Positions 1-8,939 are shown, numbered from the stretch's first letter. The stretch: 64,000 bases of DNA from Virgisporangium ochraceum (GCF_016863655.1 NZ_BOPH01000129.1:1-64000), one strand, 5' to 3'. The notes: generated by a model not told the origin, from the sequence alone. Numbers and translations are program-made.

Positions 1-218
1 GGCAAGCCACGCGGACCGTCACAGACAAATGCTGACCAGGGGAGACGTTTGGTGATCGAGCAACTGGTTGGAATAGGACACATGGCTGCGGCGGGCAGTG
101 ATCATTGAGCGGGACGATTGCCACGCACTCCTCGATATGTCCGTCAGGGCGCATGGTGGTTGTAAGGGAGCGGCGAGTTCGTGCCGCCTTCGAGCGAGCC
201 GATTGGTTGAATGCAGGG

Positions 219-2702
219 ATGGCTGACACGGACCTGGACGCGTTGCTCAGTGAGCGGATGCGGCCGGACATGGCCGATGCACTGGCTGCGGCGAATAAGG
301 AACGGCAGAACGTTGTCGAGCGCTTCCCGCTGGCGAGTTGGCGGGGGCTGCCGCTGGATCGCTATGCCCTGGGTACGGGCGCGACCGAGATGCCGTTCTG
401 TGCACTGCTCGAGTTTCATACCCAGCACCTGGGTGGTATGCGCGGCGGGAGCGCCCGTAAGCACATTATTTACCGGCAGCGCGATGGTGAGTGGTGGTTG
501 TCGGGCACGCTCGCGGGTTTGCCGGTTGACGAGGCGTGGCACCGCCTGCGGGCACAGTTCGTGGAGGCATTCGACGCCGTCGCGGCCGGCGACTTCGACC
601 GACTCGACGAGCTCGACCTGCTCCGTCACGGTCAGGCGCTGGTCACCAAGGCGTTGGCGACCTATTTTCCGGACCGGTTCATGCCGATCTACTCCGCGGA
701 CCACCTTCGGCACTACATCCGGTTGTTCGGCGCCGAGCCGGAGGCCGTGCCTGCGTGGCGGTTGAACCGGCAGTTGAGGTCGCTCGTTGCGGGGCATCCC
801 GTTGTGTCGGGCTGGGAACCGCTTGAGGTGATGCGGCTGCTGTACGACAACGTTCGGCCGGGCACATCGGCGGAGTCGGTGTGGAAGATCGCTCCGGGGG
901 AGCGGGGCCGGATGTGGGACGACTGCCGGGCTGGCGGGTTCATCTGTGTGGGCTGGCCGGAGGTCGGTGATCTGGCCGCCTACCCCACGGAGGCGGACCT
1001 GGTGGAGCGGCTGCGCATGGAATTCCCGGATTCGGGACGCGCGTACCTGACCCGGCTCGCCCGCGATCTCCTTCGTTTCCGCGACCTGCCGCCAGGCGCT
1101 CGGGTGCTGGCCAACCGCGGTCAGTCGCAGGTGCTCGCCGTCGGCACGGTCACGGCCGACGGGTACCGGTACGCCTCGGAGCGGGAGCATCCGAACCTGG
1201 TGGGAGTGGATTGGGACGAGTCGTTCGCGCAGTCCCTGCCGGCTCCGCAGGCGGCGTGGACGTCGACCTTCGCGCCGGTCGGTCAGCAGTTGTGGGCGTC
1301 GATCAAACGCAATCGAAGCGGCAGCCCGGTGGCCGTCGAGGTGTCCGGTGCGGTGACCCGGGTCCGGGATGTCCTCGACCGCAAGGGTCAGGCGATCCTC
1401 GTCGGTCCTCCCGGTACGGGGAAGACCCGGCTGGCACTGGATGTCGCCCTGGCCATGGCGGGGGAGACGGACGCGCTGACTGCTGTGCCAGCAGTTCGGC
1501 AGGACCGAGTCCGCCGGTTGCTGGCAAGCGATACAGCGGCCGGCGGTCAGTCGGTTTGGTTGTTCGTGGCCAACCCGAAACAGTGGAGCTGGGACCGGCT
1601 CGAACAGCAGGGGATGGTCACCTTCCGCCGCGGCCGCATCGAGAACAACTACGCCCGGATGCGCCCTGGGGATCTGGTTCTCGGATATGAGGCGACGCCG
1701 GTCAAGAAGGTGATTGCCGTGAGCCGGATCGTGGCGGTCGATACCTCGGCTGACGAACCGGTGCGCCTGCAGTGGCTGCGGTCGATCGATGGTCCCACCT
1801 ACGAGGAGTGGCGTAGCGATCCCATCCTGGCTTCCAGCGAGCCGGCCGTTCACCGGATGCAGGGCACCGCCTTCCGGCTGACCGCCGAGGAGGCTGCGGC
1901 GGTCTTGGGAGACGAGGCGCCGGCCGCGATCAACGACGACGTGCCGACCGTGACCATGGTGACCTTCCACCCTTCGTACGGCTACGAGGATTTCGTCGAG
2001 GCGTTCAAGCCGATTCCGACGGCAACCAGTGGACTTAGCCTGCGTCTGACGGATGGCCTGTTCACGCGGATCTGTGCCGCGGCCGACGCGCACCGCGACC
2101 GCACCTACCTGCTCATCATCGACGAGATCAACCGTGCCGATCTTCCCCGTGTGCTGGGCGAGCTGGTCACTCTCCTGGAGCCCGACAAGCGCGACGTCCC
2201 GGTGCTGTTGCCGGTGAGCGGTCGCACGTTCCGAATCCCGCCGAATATCAAGATCATCGGGACCATGAATACGGCCGACCGCAGCGTCGCGCACCTCGAC
2301 GCGGCGGTGCGCCGCCGGTTCGGGTTCGTACCGGTGCTCCCGGACCCGACCGTGCTGGCCGCCGCGGTCGGCCCGGTCGACCTCGGCCGGCTGCTGGTGG
2401 CGATCAACGAGCGGATCGCCGAGCACCTGGACGCCGACCACGTCCTCGGGCACTCCTTCTTCCTCCGCGACGACTCCCCGATCACCGCCGAGACCGATGT
2501 GCACGCCGCGTTATACGACGACGTGGTCCCAATGCTGGAGGACTACGCCATCGGCGACCACGAGCTGCTTGCCGCGTTACTTGGCGACGAACTTGTCGAC
2601 AGCCGCACCGGGACGGTGGCGGTCCTCGACGCCGAGGACCTGCTCGCGGTCCTGGCCAAGGAGTTCCAGGTCGGGCTGGCCGACGATGCCACAAAGGCGT
2701 GA
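219..2702 (+). CDS. mcrB: McrB-type AAA+ GTPase with inserted EVE domain (type IV restriction)
   Basis: Motor subunit of a McrBC-like system that cleaves modified DNA; it should partner the McrC nuclease encoded next. With the ATG at 219 (827 aa), a conserved N-terminal region (ERFPLASWRGLPLDRYALG) precedes a first PUA/EVE-like module (about 222-333, W-K-I-x-P-G start). The Walker A GPPGTGKT is at 396-403. An EVE domain (about 445-566, starting SVWLFVANP) lies between Walker A and Walker B. Walker B IIDEINRAD is near 635 and the McrB signature MNTADRS near 683. The frame is open upstream to a TTG at 105 and an ATG at 153, but family similarity begins near 219, so that start is preferred although its RBS is weak. 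McrB-EVE fusions are known; the domain is thought to read modified bases. The gene overlaps mcrC. Confidence 0.88.
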   Translation: MADTDLDALLSERMRPDMADALAAANKERQNVVERFPLASWRGLPLDRYALGTGATEMPFCALLEFHTQHLGGMRGGSARKHIIYRQRDGEWWLSGTLAGLPVDEAWHRLRAQFVEAFDAVAAGDFDRLDELDLLRHGQALVTKALATYFPDRFMPIYSADHLRHYIRLFGAEPEAVPAWRLNRQLRSLVAGHPVVSGWEPLEVMRLLYDNVRPGTSAESVWKIAPGERGRMWDDCRAGGFICVGWPEVGDLAAYPTEADLVERLRMEFPDSGRAYLTRLARDLLRFRDLPPGARVLANRGQSQVLAVGTVTADGYRYASEREHPNLVGVDWDESFAQSLPAPQAAWTSTFAPVGQQLWASIKRNRSGSPVAVEVSGAVTRVRDVLDRKGQAILVGPPGTGKTRLALDVALAMAGETDALTAVPAVRQDRVRRLLASDTAAGGQSVWLFVANPKQWSWDRLEQQGMVTFRRGRIENNYARMRPGDLVLGYEATPVKKVIAVSRIVAVDTSADEPVRLQWLRSIDGPTYEEWRSDPILASSEPAVHRMQGTAFRLTAEEAAAVLGDEAPAAINDDVPTVTMVTFHPSYGYEDFVEAFKPIPTATSGLSLRLTDGLFTRICAAADAHRDRTYLLIIDEINRADLPRVLGELVTLLEPDKRDVPVLLPVSGRTFRIPPNIKIIGTMNTADRSVAHLDAAVRRRFGFVPVLPDPTVLAAAVGPVDLGRLLVAINERIAEHLDADHVLGHSFFLRDDSPITAETDVHAALYDDVVPMLEDYAIGDHELLAALLGDELVDSRTGTVAVLDAEDLLAVLAKEFQVGLADDATKA

Positions 2703-3975
2703 TCGACGGGCCGCGCCGGTCGACGTGACCCTGGTGGAACACCAGGTCACGGAAGTTGCGGACGGGTTGCTCAGCGATGCCGATCTGCTGCGGATCGACC
2801 GACTCGCCGAACGCAGAGTGCTCACCTGCCGTGCCACCCGGACGGGTTACGAACTCGCTGCGGGGTCATTCGTAGGCGTTGTCAGGCTCGACCGAGTGCG
2901 GCTGCAACTGCGGCCCAAGCTGTCCATCAGCGGCGAGCAGCTCATCGCCTGGCTGAGCTACGCGATCGGCGTCGATCCGCTCCGTCCGGAGCTGCGGCGC
3001 GGCTGGCATACCGCCGACGACGGTCTGGCCGATCTTGTGGTGGCGGCCCTGGTCGACGAATGCCGGGAGTTGATCCGTCGCGGGCTACGGCGTGACTATC
3101 AGCGGGAGGACCGGATCGAGCCGGTCCTCCGTGGACGCCTGGACCTGCCCGCGCAGATCTCCCGCCGCTACGGGATGGTCGACCGGCTTCACGTGCGAAC
3201 GTTCGATCGGCGCAGTGACGTGTGGGAGAACCAGGTCTGCCATGCGGCGTTGACGGCCGGTACCCGGGTCGCGCGCAATGCCGATCTCGTGCGAGCCGCC
3301 GCCGCGACCGCGCACGCGTTCCCAGCACACCCAGGTGGGACCTACGCGGCCTTGCGCGATCTTCGCCGGGCCCACTACCACCGCATGAACGCCGCATACC
3401 GCGTCGCACACACCTGGGCGGCCCTCCTCCTTGGTGGCGGCGGCCCCACCGATCTGCTTCGGCCATCGGACGCCATCGCCGGCAGCCTGCTGATCGACAT
3501 GGACAGGCTCTGGGAGTCGCTGGTTCGCCGCATGGTCGGTGACGCGGCCGCTGAGATGGGCGGGACGGTTGTGCCAGCGGGCGGCCAGAACGCGCTCAAG
3601 GTCACCGTGGACGACGACTACAGCACGACGTTCCGGCCGGACGTGCTCATTCGATACCTGGAGCCGACGCTGGTGGTGCTGCCGGTCGATGCCAAGTACA
3701 AGCACGCTTCCACGCGGGCGATCGACAGCAGTGACCTGCACCAGCTACTCACCTACGCCGCCGCATACCCGATGCCGCCGCCGCCCCGCGCGATTGTCGT
3801 CCACCCCGCCGACCTGGGCTGGACCCGCCGGCGGGTGGCCGTGGCCGGACCCCGCGGCCCACTCGGTGAAGTCCTCGTCGTCGGTGTGGACATCCGTCAG
3901 CATCCGTGCGATGGCCGGGACCGCATGCGTGCCGAACTCGATCGATTCCGTGACACCGCTCGTCGGGCCGGGTAA
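2686..3975 (+). CDS. mcrC: McrC-type nuclease subunit
   Basis: Nuclease partner of the preceding McrB-like GTPase. With ATG 2686 the product is 429 aa and overlaps mcrB by 17 bases; GTG 2725 is an alternative start. The N-terminal half has the McrC-family segment around VRLQLRPKLSISG. The C-terminal half carries a PD-(D/E)XK-type core: a conserved Asp in FRPDVLIRY, then VDAKYK (about residue 335) and a following Q-containing helix (DLHQLLTYAAAYP). The overlap implies translational coupling, and the pair forms a two-gene operon. There is no specificity subunit, consistent with target recognition residing in the EVE/PUA modules of McrB. Confidence 0.87.
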   Translation: MPQRRDRRAAPVDVTLVEHQVTEVADGLLSDADLLRIDRLAERRVLTCRATRTGYELAAGSFVGVVRLDRVRLQLRPKLSISGEQLIAWLSYAIGVDPLRPELRRGWHTADDGLADLVVAALVDECRELIRRGLRRDYQREDRIEPVLRGRLDLPAQISRRYGMVDRLHVRTFDRRSDVWENQVCHAALTAGTRVARNADLVRAAAATAHAFPAHPGGTYAALRDLRRAHYHRMNAAYRVAHTWAALLLGGGGPTDLLRPSDAIAGSLLIDMDRLWESLVRRMVGDAAAEMGGTVVPAGGQNALKVTVDDDYSTTFRPDVLIRYLEPTLVVLPVDAKYKHASTRAIDSSDLHQLLTYAAAYPMPPPPRAIVVHPADLGWTRRRVAVAGPRGPLGEVLVVGVDIRQHPCDGRDRMRAELDRFRDTARRAG

Positions 3976-4313
3976 CTCGGGTCCGCAGCGCCCATGGGTC
4001 GTCTATGCGGTGTGAAAGTGTGGCCGGCTCGGACCAACACCCCTGCTCGCCAGGTTTGGGCAAGTTTGGTCGAGCCGGGAGGCGTTGCCCACGCCTCGGC
4101 GAGTCCGGCCGTAGTGACGGCCGCGCTGACACTGAGGTCGTGATCGGCGACGCCTCCGCTTTCGTTTGCGAAGGCGAGGGACATTTCGACGTGTGCCTGC
4201 TCGACGCTTCGGGCGAACTCGTCGCTCGGAGTTCGATCGACGGCCAGGTGCTGGCGCATGCATGGCGATTCGGCCTGGTGCAGTTCGGCCTTCGGTGACG
4301 ACTTGATCTTCCA

Positions 4314-4359
4314 GCAGTCTTCCTGCCAACGCTTCAACGTCCGTTGGCAGGAAGACTGC
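4314..4359. terminator. Perfect 18-bp inverted repeat with 10-base loop
   Basis: Arms 4314-4331 (GCAGTCTTCCTGCCAACG) and 4342-4359 are exact reverse complements around a 10-base loop. No T-tract follows on either strand, so it is not a textbook intrinsic terminator, though actinomycete hairpins often lack one. It could terminate mcrBC transcription, shield queC, or be a palindromic regulator site 54 bases before the queC start. The repeat is certain; its function is inferred. Confidence 0.6.
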
Positions 4360-4412
4360 GGTAGGTCAGAATCTTGTTACTGACAGAATGGGCCCCTACC
4401 GGGGGGAGCAGA
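4360..4412 (+). promoter_or_regulatory. Possible folded 5' leader of queC
   Basis: GGTAGG (4360-4365) can pair with CCTACC (4395-4400), enclosing GTCAG (4365-4369) and CTGAC (4380-4384) with a 10-base loop; the stems share one G. The outer stem ends just before the GGGGGGAG ribosome-binding site (4401-4407). The layout could allow translational control, but it does not match the preQ1-I or preQ1-II riboswitch consensus that I know. Pairing is seen; regulation is speculative. Confidence 0.25.
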
Positions 4413-5129
4413 GTGGTCAAGACATCAGATGAGCGCCCAGCCGTCGTCCTGCTCAGTGGTGGCCTTGACTCCGCCACCGTCCTAGCGATCGCAAAGAATG
4501 AGGGTTATACGCCCTATGCGTTGAGTTTCCGGTACGGCCAGCGCCACACGGTGGAACTTGATGCCGCGGGCCGAGTTGCCAGTCAACTTGGCGTTCGCCG
4601 GCATGTAGTCGCCGACGTCGACCTGCGGGTCTTCGGCGGTTCCGCGCTTACCGACGACTCCATTGGCGTTCCGCATCACGCGACGGCCGATGACCTCGGT
4701 TCGGACATCCCGGTGACGTACGTCCCTGCTCGTAACACGGTTTTCCTGTCATTTGCGCTCGCGTGGGCCGAGACACTTGGGTCGAGTGATCTCTTCATCG
4801 GGGTGAACGCGCTGGACTACAGCGGCTATCCGGACTGTCGGCCCGAGTACATCGAGGCGTACGAACGGATGGCGAACCTGGCGACGAAGGCTGGCGTCGA
4901 AGGCCAGCAGAAGTTGAAGGTCCATACGCCTCTGATCAATTTGACCAAAGCACAGACGATCGAACGTGGCTTGGCGCTTGGCGTGGACTACGGCCTTACG
5001 CACAGCTGCTACGACCCGATCGCGGCAGTGGCCTGCGGCACGTGCGACTCGTGCCTGCTCCGTCGGCGGGGGTTCAGCGACCTTGGGCTCACCGACCCCG
5101 CTCCGATAGCGGCCGGTGAACAGGTATGA
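4413..5129 (+). CDS. queC: 7-cyano-7-deazaguanine (preQ0) synthase QueC
   Basis: Converts 7-carboxy-7-deazaguanine (CDG) to preQ0 with ATP and ammonia. GTG 4413 is chosen because a GGGGGGAG RBS lies just upstream; an in-frame TTG at 4374 lacks one. The 238-aa product is normal for QueC. The PP-loop SGGLDS is at residues 15-20. YVPARNTVFLS, a GVNALDYSGYPDCRPEYI segment and the C-terminal zinc site (HSCYDP then CGTCDSCLLRR) all match the family. Its stop overlaps the queE start (ATGA). Because queE, queD, dpdB and dpdA follow, the preQ0 is most likely destined for DNA rather than tRNA or secondary metabolism. Confidence 0.95.
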   Translation: MVKTSDERPAVVLLSGGLDSATVLAIAKNEGYTPYALSFRYGQRHTVELDAAGRVASQLGVRRHVVADVDLRVFGGSALTDDSIGVPHHATADDLGSDIPVTYVPARNTVFLSFALAWAETLGSSDLFIGVNALDYSGYPDCRPEYIEAYERMANLATKAGVEGQQKLKVHTPLINLTKAQTIERGLALGVDYGLTHSCYDPIAAVACGTCDSCLLRRRGFSDLGLTDPAPIAAGEQV

Positions 5130-5767
5130 CGTACAAGGTCAAGGAGATCTTCTATACGCTGCAGGGAGAGGGCCATCACGCAGGTCGGCCCGCGGTCTTT
5201 TGCCGATTCAGCAGTTGCAACCTGTGGACCGGGCGGGAGGCGGACCGGGCTCGCGCGATCTGCCAGTTCTGCGATACGGATTTCCTCGGTATCGACGGCC
5301 CAGGCGGAGGACGTTTTAGAACTGCGGCTGACCTGGCCTCCGCCGTCGCCTGTACCTGGCGGGGAGAACTTCATGCGAGGAGCCGACCGTACGTCGTTTG
5401 CACCGGCGGCGAGCCGCTGCTCCAGCTCGACGCTGCGGCCATCGAGGAGTTTCACAATGAGGGCTTCGAGGTCGCAATTGAAACCAATGGCACCAGGCCC
5501 GTACCACCCGGAGTCGACTGGATCTGCGTAAGTCCCAAGGTGGGCGCGGAATTCGTGTTAACTCGCGGTGACGAGTTGAAGCTCGTCTTTCCTCAGCGAG
5601 GTCTGGACCCTGAACAGTTCTCAGACTTGGATTTCTCCTCCCTTCGGCTCCAGCCCATGGATGGACCCGAGCTACTGGCCAACACCCGGGCCGCGGTCGA
5701 GTACTGTCTGGCCCACCCCCAGTGGCTACTAAGCGTGCAAGCTCATAAGCTCATTGGCATCCGGTGA
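5126..5767 (+). CDS. queE: 7-carboxy-7-deazaguanine synthase QueE (radical SAM)
   Basis: Radical SAM enzyme converting 6-carboxytetrahydropterin to CDG, the step between QueD and QueC. ATG 5126 overlaps the queC stop (ATGA). The product is 213 aa. The N-terminus has the substrate motif FYTLQGEG (9-16). The [4Fe-4S] cysteines are C31, C46 and C49, giving the C-x14-C-x2-C spacing seen in one QueE subtype instead of CxxxCxxC. TGGEPLLQ is the radical SAM glycine-rich motif. The C-terminal half (DELKLVFPQ, LQPMDGPE, QWLLSVQAHKLIGI) matches QueE. It is translationally coupled to queD. Confidence 0.95.
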   Translation: MTYKVKEIFYTLQGEGHHAGRPAVFCRFSSCNLWTGREADRARAICQFCDTDFLGIDGPGGGRFRTAADLASAVACTWRGELHARSRPYVVCTGGEPLLQLDAAAIEEFHNEGFEVAIETNGTRPVPPGVDWICVSPKVGAEFVLTRGDELKLVFPQRGLDPEQFSDLDFSSLRLQPMDGPELLANTRAAVEYCLAHPQWLLSVQAHKLIGIR

Positions 5768-6120
5768 TGGAGATATTTTGCGATTTTACTTTTGAAGCTG
5801 CCCATCGACTTCCCGAGGTGCCGGACGGCCACAAGTGCGCTCGGCTGCACGGCCACTCGTACCGGGTAGAGGTGCATGTTCGAGGCGAGGTCGACCCGTC
5901 AACCGGCTGGATCATGGACTTCGCCGACATGAGGTCAGCCGTCAAGCCCGTCCTGGACCGGCTCGATCACTACTACCTCAACGAGGTTCCGGGACTCGAA
6001 AACCCGACGAGCGAGAATCTGGCGGTGTGGATCTGGGATCAGCTAGCGGTGGCCCTGCCGTTGTCGAAGATCGTGGTGCGCGAAACATGTACGTCTGGCT
6101 GCACCTATCAGGGGGAATAG
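5767..6120 (+). CDS. queD: 6-carboxy-5,6,7,8-tetrahydropterin synthase QueD
   Basis: Makes 6-carboxytetrahydropterin from 7,8-dihydroneopterin triphosphate. ATG 5767 overlaps the queE stop (TGATG); GTG 5764 is possible. The product is 117 aa, typical for QueD. Zinc ligands H13, H28 and H30 are visible, as is catalytic Cys24 in the KCARLHGHSY segment. WIMDFADM and the NPTSENLAVWIW stretch are family signatures, and VRETCTSGCTY supplies the conserved C-terminal Glu. GTP cyclohydrolase I (folE), needed upstream, is not in the window and would come from folate synthesis. Confidence 0.95.
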   Translation: MEIFCDFTFEAAHRLPEVPDGHKCARLHGHSYRVEVHVRGEVDPSTGWIMDFADMRSAVKPVLDRLDHYYLNEVPGLENPTSENLAVWIWDQLAVALPLSKIVVRETCTSGCTYQGE

Positions 6121-6420
6121 GGTGGACGCTCGAAGACGTGCAGCAACGGCTGCGACCATCGTGCAGCCCGTCGACCCGTTGGTGTGTCGGGTGCATGATC
6201 AGCAACAGTCTCGTTGCCCGACCGAAGACGTTGGAGCATCTGCCGCAACTCGCCCAGACGCTTCCCGAACCGGTCTTATTCTCCAGAAGCTGGCGGCTGG
6301 CGCTTCGTCAGTCGCCGCTTGGTCGACGACCCCGGCCTTCGGCCACCTGGCTCCTCCGGACGCGTTGGGACTTCGGCCACAACGTCGATCGTATGTACTG
6401 TGAGTTCGTCGGAGGAACCG
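6121..6420. other. 300-base gap between queD and dpdB
   Basis: Several frames are open, including one starting GTG at 6122, but none resembles a known family and all are Arg/Ser/Pro-rich like non-coding frames. The gap is unusual in an otherwise overlapping operon and may hold the remnant of a lost gene or an internal promoter. Nothing specific was recognised. Confidence 0.4.
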
Positions 6421-7554
6421 ATGACCGCGAAGACTAGCAATGTGCTTAGCCGTCGGGCTCTACGGATCATGCAGAGCTCGCGGTCACCGCTGTACTTGTT
6501 CGGCCTGACCGCCCGAGAGATTTTGCAGGTCGCCGACATCTCCCGCGTCAGCCCCGACATGGGTGGCAAGCTGATCGGCTACCAGCGCCGCGAGGTTCGG
6601 CAGCACGTGCAAGAAATTGTCGACTACCTCGACGGCGATGACGTCCTCTTTCCCAACTCCATCATCATCGCCCTGTCGTCGTCGGTGAGGTTTGTGAGCA
6701 GTCGAGGGCCGCACGTCTCAGACGGTGTTGCGACGGCAGGGAATCTTGAGATTCCGCTACCGCGGTCGGACGAACAAAAGCCTGGGTGGATCGTTGACGG
6801 TCAGCAACGAGCTCTGGCACTGGCGAAGTGCGTCCGCGGGGATTTGGTCGTACCGGTCAACGCGTTTATCACCGACTCTGTCGACCTGCAGCGAGACCAG
6901 TTCATTCGGGTCAACAACAGCAAGCCACTACCCCGCGGTTTGGTTACGGAGTTGCTTCCCACCCTCCAGCCCTCATTGCCGCCGCGGCTATCGCTGCGAC
7001 AGAGTCCGTCCGCACTGTGTGACCTTCTGAATCAAGCGGAGGACTCGCCGTTCAAGGGCCTGATCAAGCGGCCCGCAACCGGCTCCAAGGAGCGACGGAC
7101 GTCAGTCATCACCGTCTCCAGCATCATCAACATGCTGGAGGAGAGCCTCGGATCGCCCACCGGCTGCCTCTTTCCGTATCGCAACCTGACCACCGGCGAG
7201 ACGAACTTCGCCGGTGTGTGGGCATGCCTAGTGCTGTTCTGGGGAGCGGTGCGAGACACCTTCCCAGAGGCTTGGGGCAAGCCGGCCACCCAGAGCAGGC
7301 TTATGCATGGAGTCGGTATCCGCGCGATGGGCCGGCTCATGGACCGCATCATGGTTGTCGTCGATATCGACAATCCGGAAGCACAGCAGCAGGTAACGGA
7401 AGAATTGGCCCTCGTCGCCTCCCATTGCCGATGGACTAAGGGAAATTGGGAAAAACTCGGCATGCGCTGGAACGATCTCGAGAACTTGTCCCGCCACCTC
7501 AACGAGCTCTCGAGTTTTCTCATCCGCACGTACGTCCAAGCCCGCTCGACGTAG
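6421..7554 (+). CDS. dpdB: DpdB-like DGQHR-domain protein (7-deazaguanine DNA modification)
   Basis: DGQHR/DndB-like partner that DpdA needs to place preQ0 into DNA. ATG 6421 is preceded by GGAGGA; the frame is open upstream to 6214, but that stretch looks non-coding. The product is 377 aa. The signature GWIVDGQQRALALAK is near residue 125, followed by an NxFITDSVDLQRDQFIRVNNSKPLPRGL-type segment (split here: FIRVNNSKPLP) typical of DGQHR proteins. It lies directly upstream of dpdA with a 19-base gap. The assignment rests on motif plus context; the related DndB of phosphorothioation systems is excluded because no dnd genes are present and queCED-dpdA flank it. Confidence 0.83.
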   Translation: MTAKTSNVLSRRALRIMQSSRSPLYLFGLTAREILQVADISRVSPDMGGKLIGYQRREVRQHVQEIVDYLDGDDVLFPNSIIIALSSSVRFVSSRGPHVSDGVATAGNLEIPLPRSDEQKPGWIVDGQQRALALAKCVRGDLVVPVNAFITDSVDLQRDQFIRVNNSKPLPRGLVTELLPTLQPSLPPRLSLRQSPSALCDLLNQAEDSPFKGLIKRPATGSKERRTSVITVSSIINMLEESLGSPTGCLFPYRNLTTGETNFAGVWACLVLFWGAVRDTFPEAWGKPATQSRLMHGVGIRAMGRLMDRIMVVVDIDNPEAQQQVTEELALVASHCRWTKGNWEKLGMRWNDLENLSRHLNELSSFLIRTYVQARST

Positions 7555-7573
7555 AGCAGGTCCCTCATCAATT

Positions 7574-8788
7574 ATGATAAGGTACTACTTTCCCGATAGC
7601 CGGGACCGGATCAGTTCGACCTACGACTTGGTCAACGACGAGTATTCCCCGTTTCGAGTGCACGAACGCGACGATCTTTATGCCCACGAGGCGCTGGACC
7701 CGCCGCCTTATGACGGAATCCTGGTTAGCAAGGCGATCGTCGACGGATCGGTGCGTAGTGCAGGAAAGTACACCGGCGCCCAACGAGAAGGGCTCTACAA
7801 GTTGGGCGTTCGGTCGTTCTTCCGTCTCCCCCGGAACGTCGACACAATGGGTGACTGCGGAGCCTTCAACTATGCGGGCGAGTATGATCCGCCGGACACG
7901 GTCGACGAGGTTCTGGACTTCTACGAACGGTGCGGCTTCGACGCCGGAGTCAGTGTCGACCACGTCATTGTCCAATACGACGCGGCGGCGACCGAAGCCC
8001 GGGCCAATCCGGACTGGGTCCGACGGCGTCAGATCTCTTTGCAGTACGCGGAAGAGTTCCTCCGCGCTTCAAGGAGCAGGAGGAGCCGTGTCCAGCCCAT
8101 CGGGGCAGCGCAGGGATGGAGCCCGGCAAGCTACGCCGACAGCGTCTACCACCTGCGTCGGATGGGATACGAGCGGGTTGCCCTCGGGGGGATGGTTCCG
8201 CTGAAGAGCCCGGAAATCATTGCCTGCCTGCGGGCGATCGCCGAGATGGACTTCGACCGCCCGGAAATCCACCTGCTGGGCGTCACCCGCGTCAAGGACA
8301 TGGCCAACTTCGCCGCCCTTGGTGTGACGAGTTTCGACAGCGCCGCTCCCTTTCGACAAGCCTTTATGGATGACCGCGACAACTACCAGACCGCGCGAAC
8401 CACATATGTCGCGATTCGGGTGCCGCAGGTCGACGGCAACGTCACGCTCAAACGTCGAATCCTTGCTGGCCACGTGACCCAACGAGAGGCACTTGTCGTT
8501 GAGCGGCAATGTCTGCAGGTCCTACGTGCGTACGACGGCGGCAGAACGGAATTCGACGCGGCGCTTGCGGTACTGGGTGAGTATGAGCGCATCCTTGACG
8601 TTAAGAAATCTCATCTAAGCGACTATGCGCGTACGTTAGCCGATCGACCCTGGGCTGAATGTACGTGTTCGCTCTGTCGCGAGCATGGTATCGAAATTGC
8701 GATTTTCCGAGGCACCGAGCGAACCAAGCGCCGCGGATTCCACAACCTTGCTGTCTTCGCCGAACGCGTGCGTCAAGTGGGAATTTGA
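7574..8788 (+). CDS. dpdA: DpdA-like DNA-guanine transglycosylase (TGT superfamily)
   Basis: Predicted to exchange guanine in DNA for preQ0. The 404-aa product resembles tRNA-guanine transglycosylases: a TIM-barrel-like N-terminal part with GVSVDHVIVQYD, YERVALGGMVPLKSPE (equivalent to the TGT GG loop) and LLGVTR. A C-terminal zinc site reads WAECTCSLC followed about 22 residues later by FHNL (CxCxxC...H). It differs from housekeeping TGT in its N-terminus and is encoded immediately after dpdB and the three preQ0 genes. That setting supports DNA rather than tRNA as substrate. GC is visibly lower than in the BREX genes, suggesting a separate history. Confidence 0.88.
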   Translation: MIRYYFPDSRDRISSTYDLVNDEYSPFRVHERDDLYAHEALDPPPYDGILVSKAIVDGSVRSAGKYTGAQREGLYKLGVRSFFRLPRNVDTMGDCGAFNYAGEYDPPDTVDEVLDFYERCGFDAGVSVDHVIVQYDAAATEARANPDWVRRRQISLQYAEEFLRASRSRRSRVQPIGAAQGWSPASYADSVYHLRRMGYERVALGGMVPLKSPEIIACLRAIAEMDFDRPEIHLLGVTRVKDMANFAALGVTSFDSAAPFRQAFMDDRDNYQTARTTYVAIRVPQVDGNVTLKRRILAGHVTQREALVVERQCLQVLRAYDGGRTEFDAALAVLGEYERILDVKKSHLSDYARTLADRPWAECTCSLCREHGIEIAIFRGTERTKRRGFHNLAVFAERVRQVGI

Positions 8789-8939
8789 TCGTCACGCTGA
8801 GAAGTTGTGGCTGACCCGCACGAACTGGTTTTGCGAGTCGTTATGCGTATGCGGTATCGGCCTGTGGAATTGAGGGTTTGGTGAGTGGTCGCGGTCCTCC
8901 AGCTCGCGTGCCGAAGCCCCAGTCCCTGCGGAATACCGT

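Larger units (their letters stand above)
3976..4412. other. Intergenic region mcrC-queC with no confident gene
   Basis: No convincing + strand gene is seen. A - strand reading frame (start 4337 or 4259, ending 3897) gives a hydrophilic product that overlaps the mcrC 3' end; I do not call it. The distal part holds a perfect inverted repeat and a possible structured queC leader, listed separately. Confidence 0.5.

Noticed and set aside
144..2504. Long - strand ORF (786 aa) across mcrB
   Set aside because: Antisense to a clearly coding gene; Arg/His/Pro-rich with no motifs. High-GC genes commonly leave the opposite strand open.
4360..4412. preQ1 riboswitch before queC
   Set aside because: Stems are possible, but the sequence does not fit the preQ1-I or preQ1-II consensus I know; kept only as an unassigned leader.
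6122..6403. Gene between queD and dpdB starting GTG 6122
   Set aside because: No motif, a composition like non-coding frames and three competing frames.
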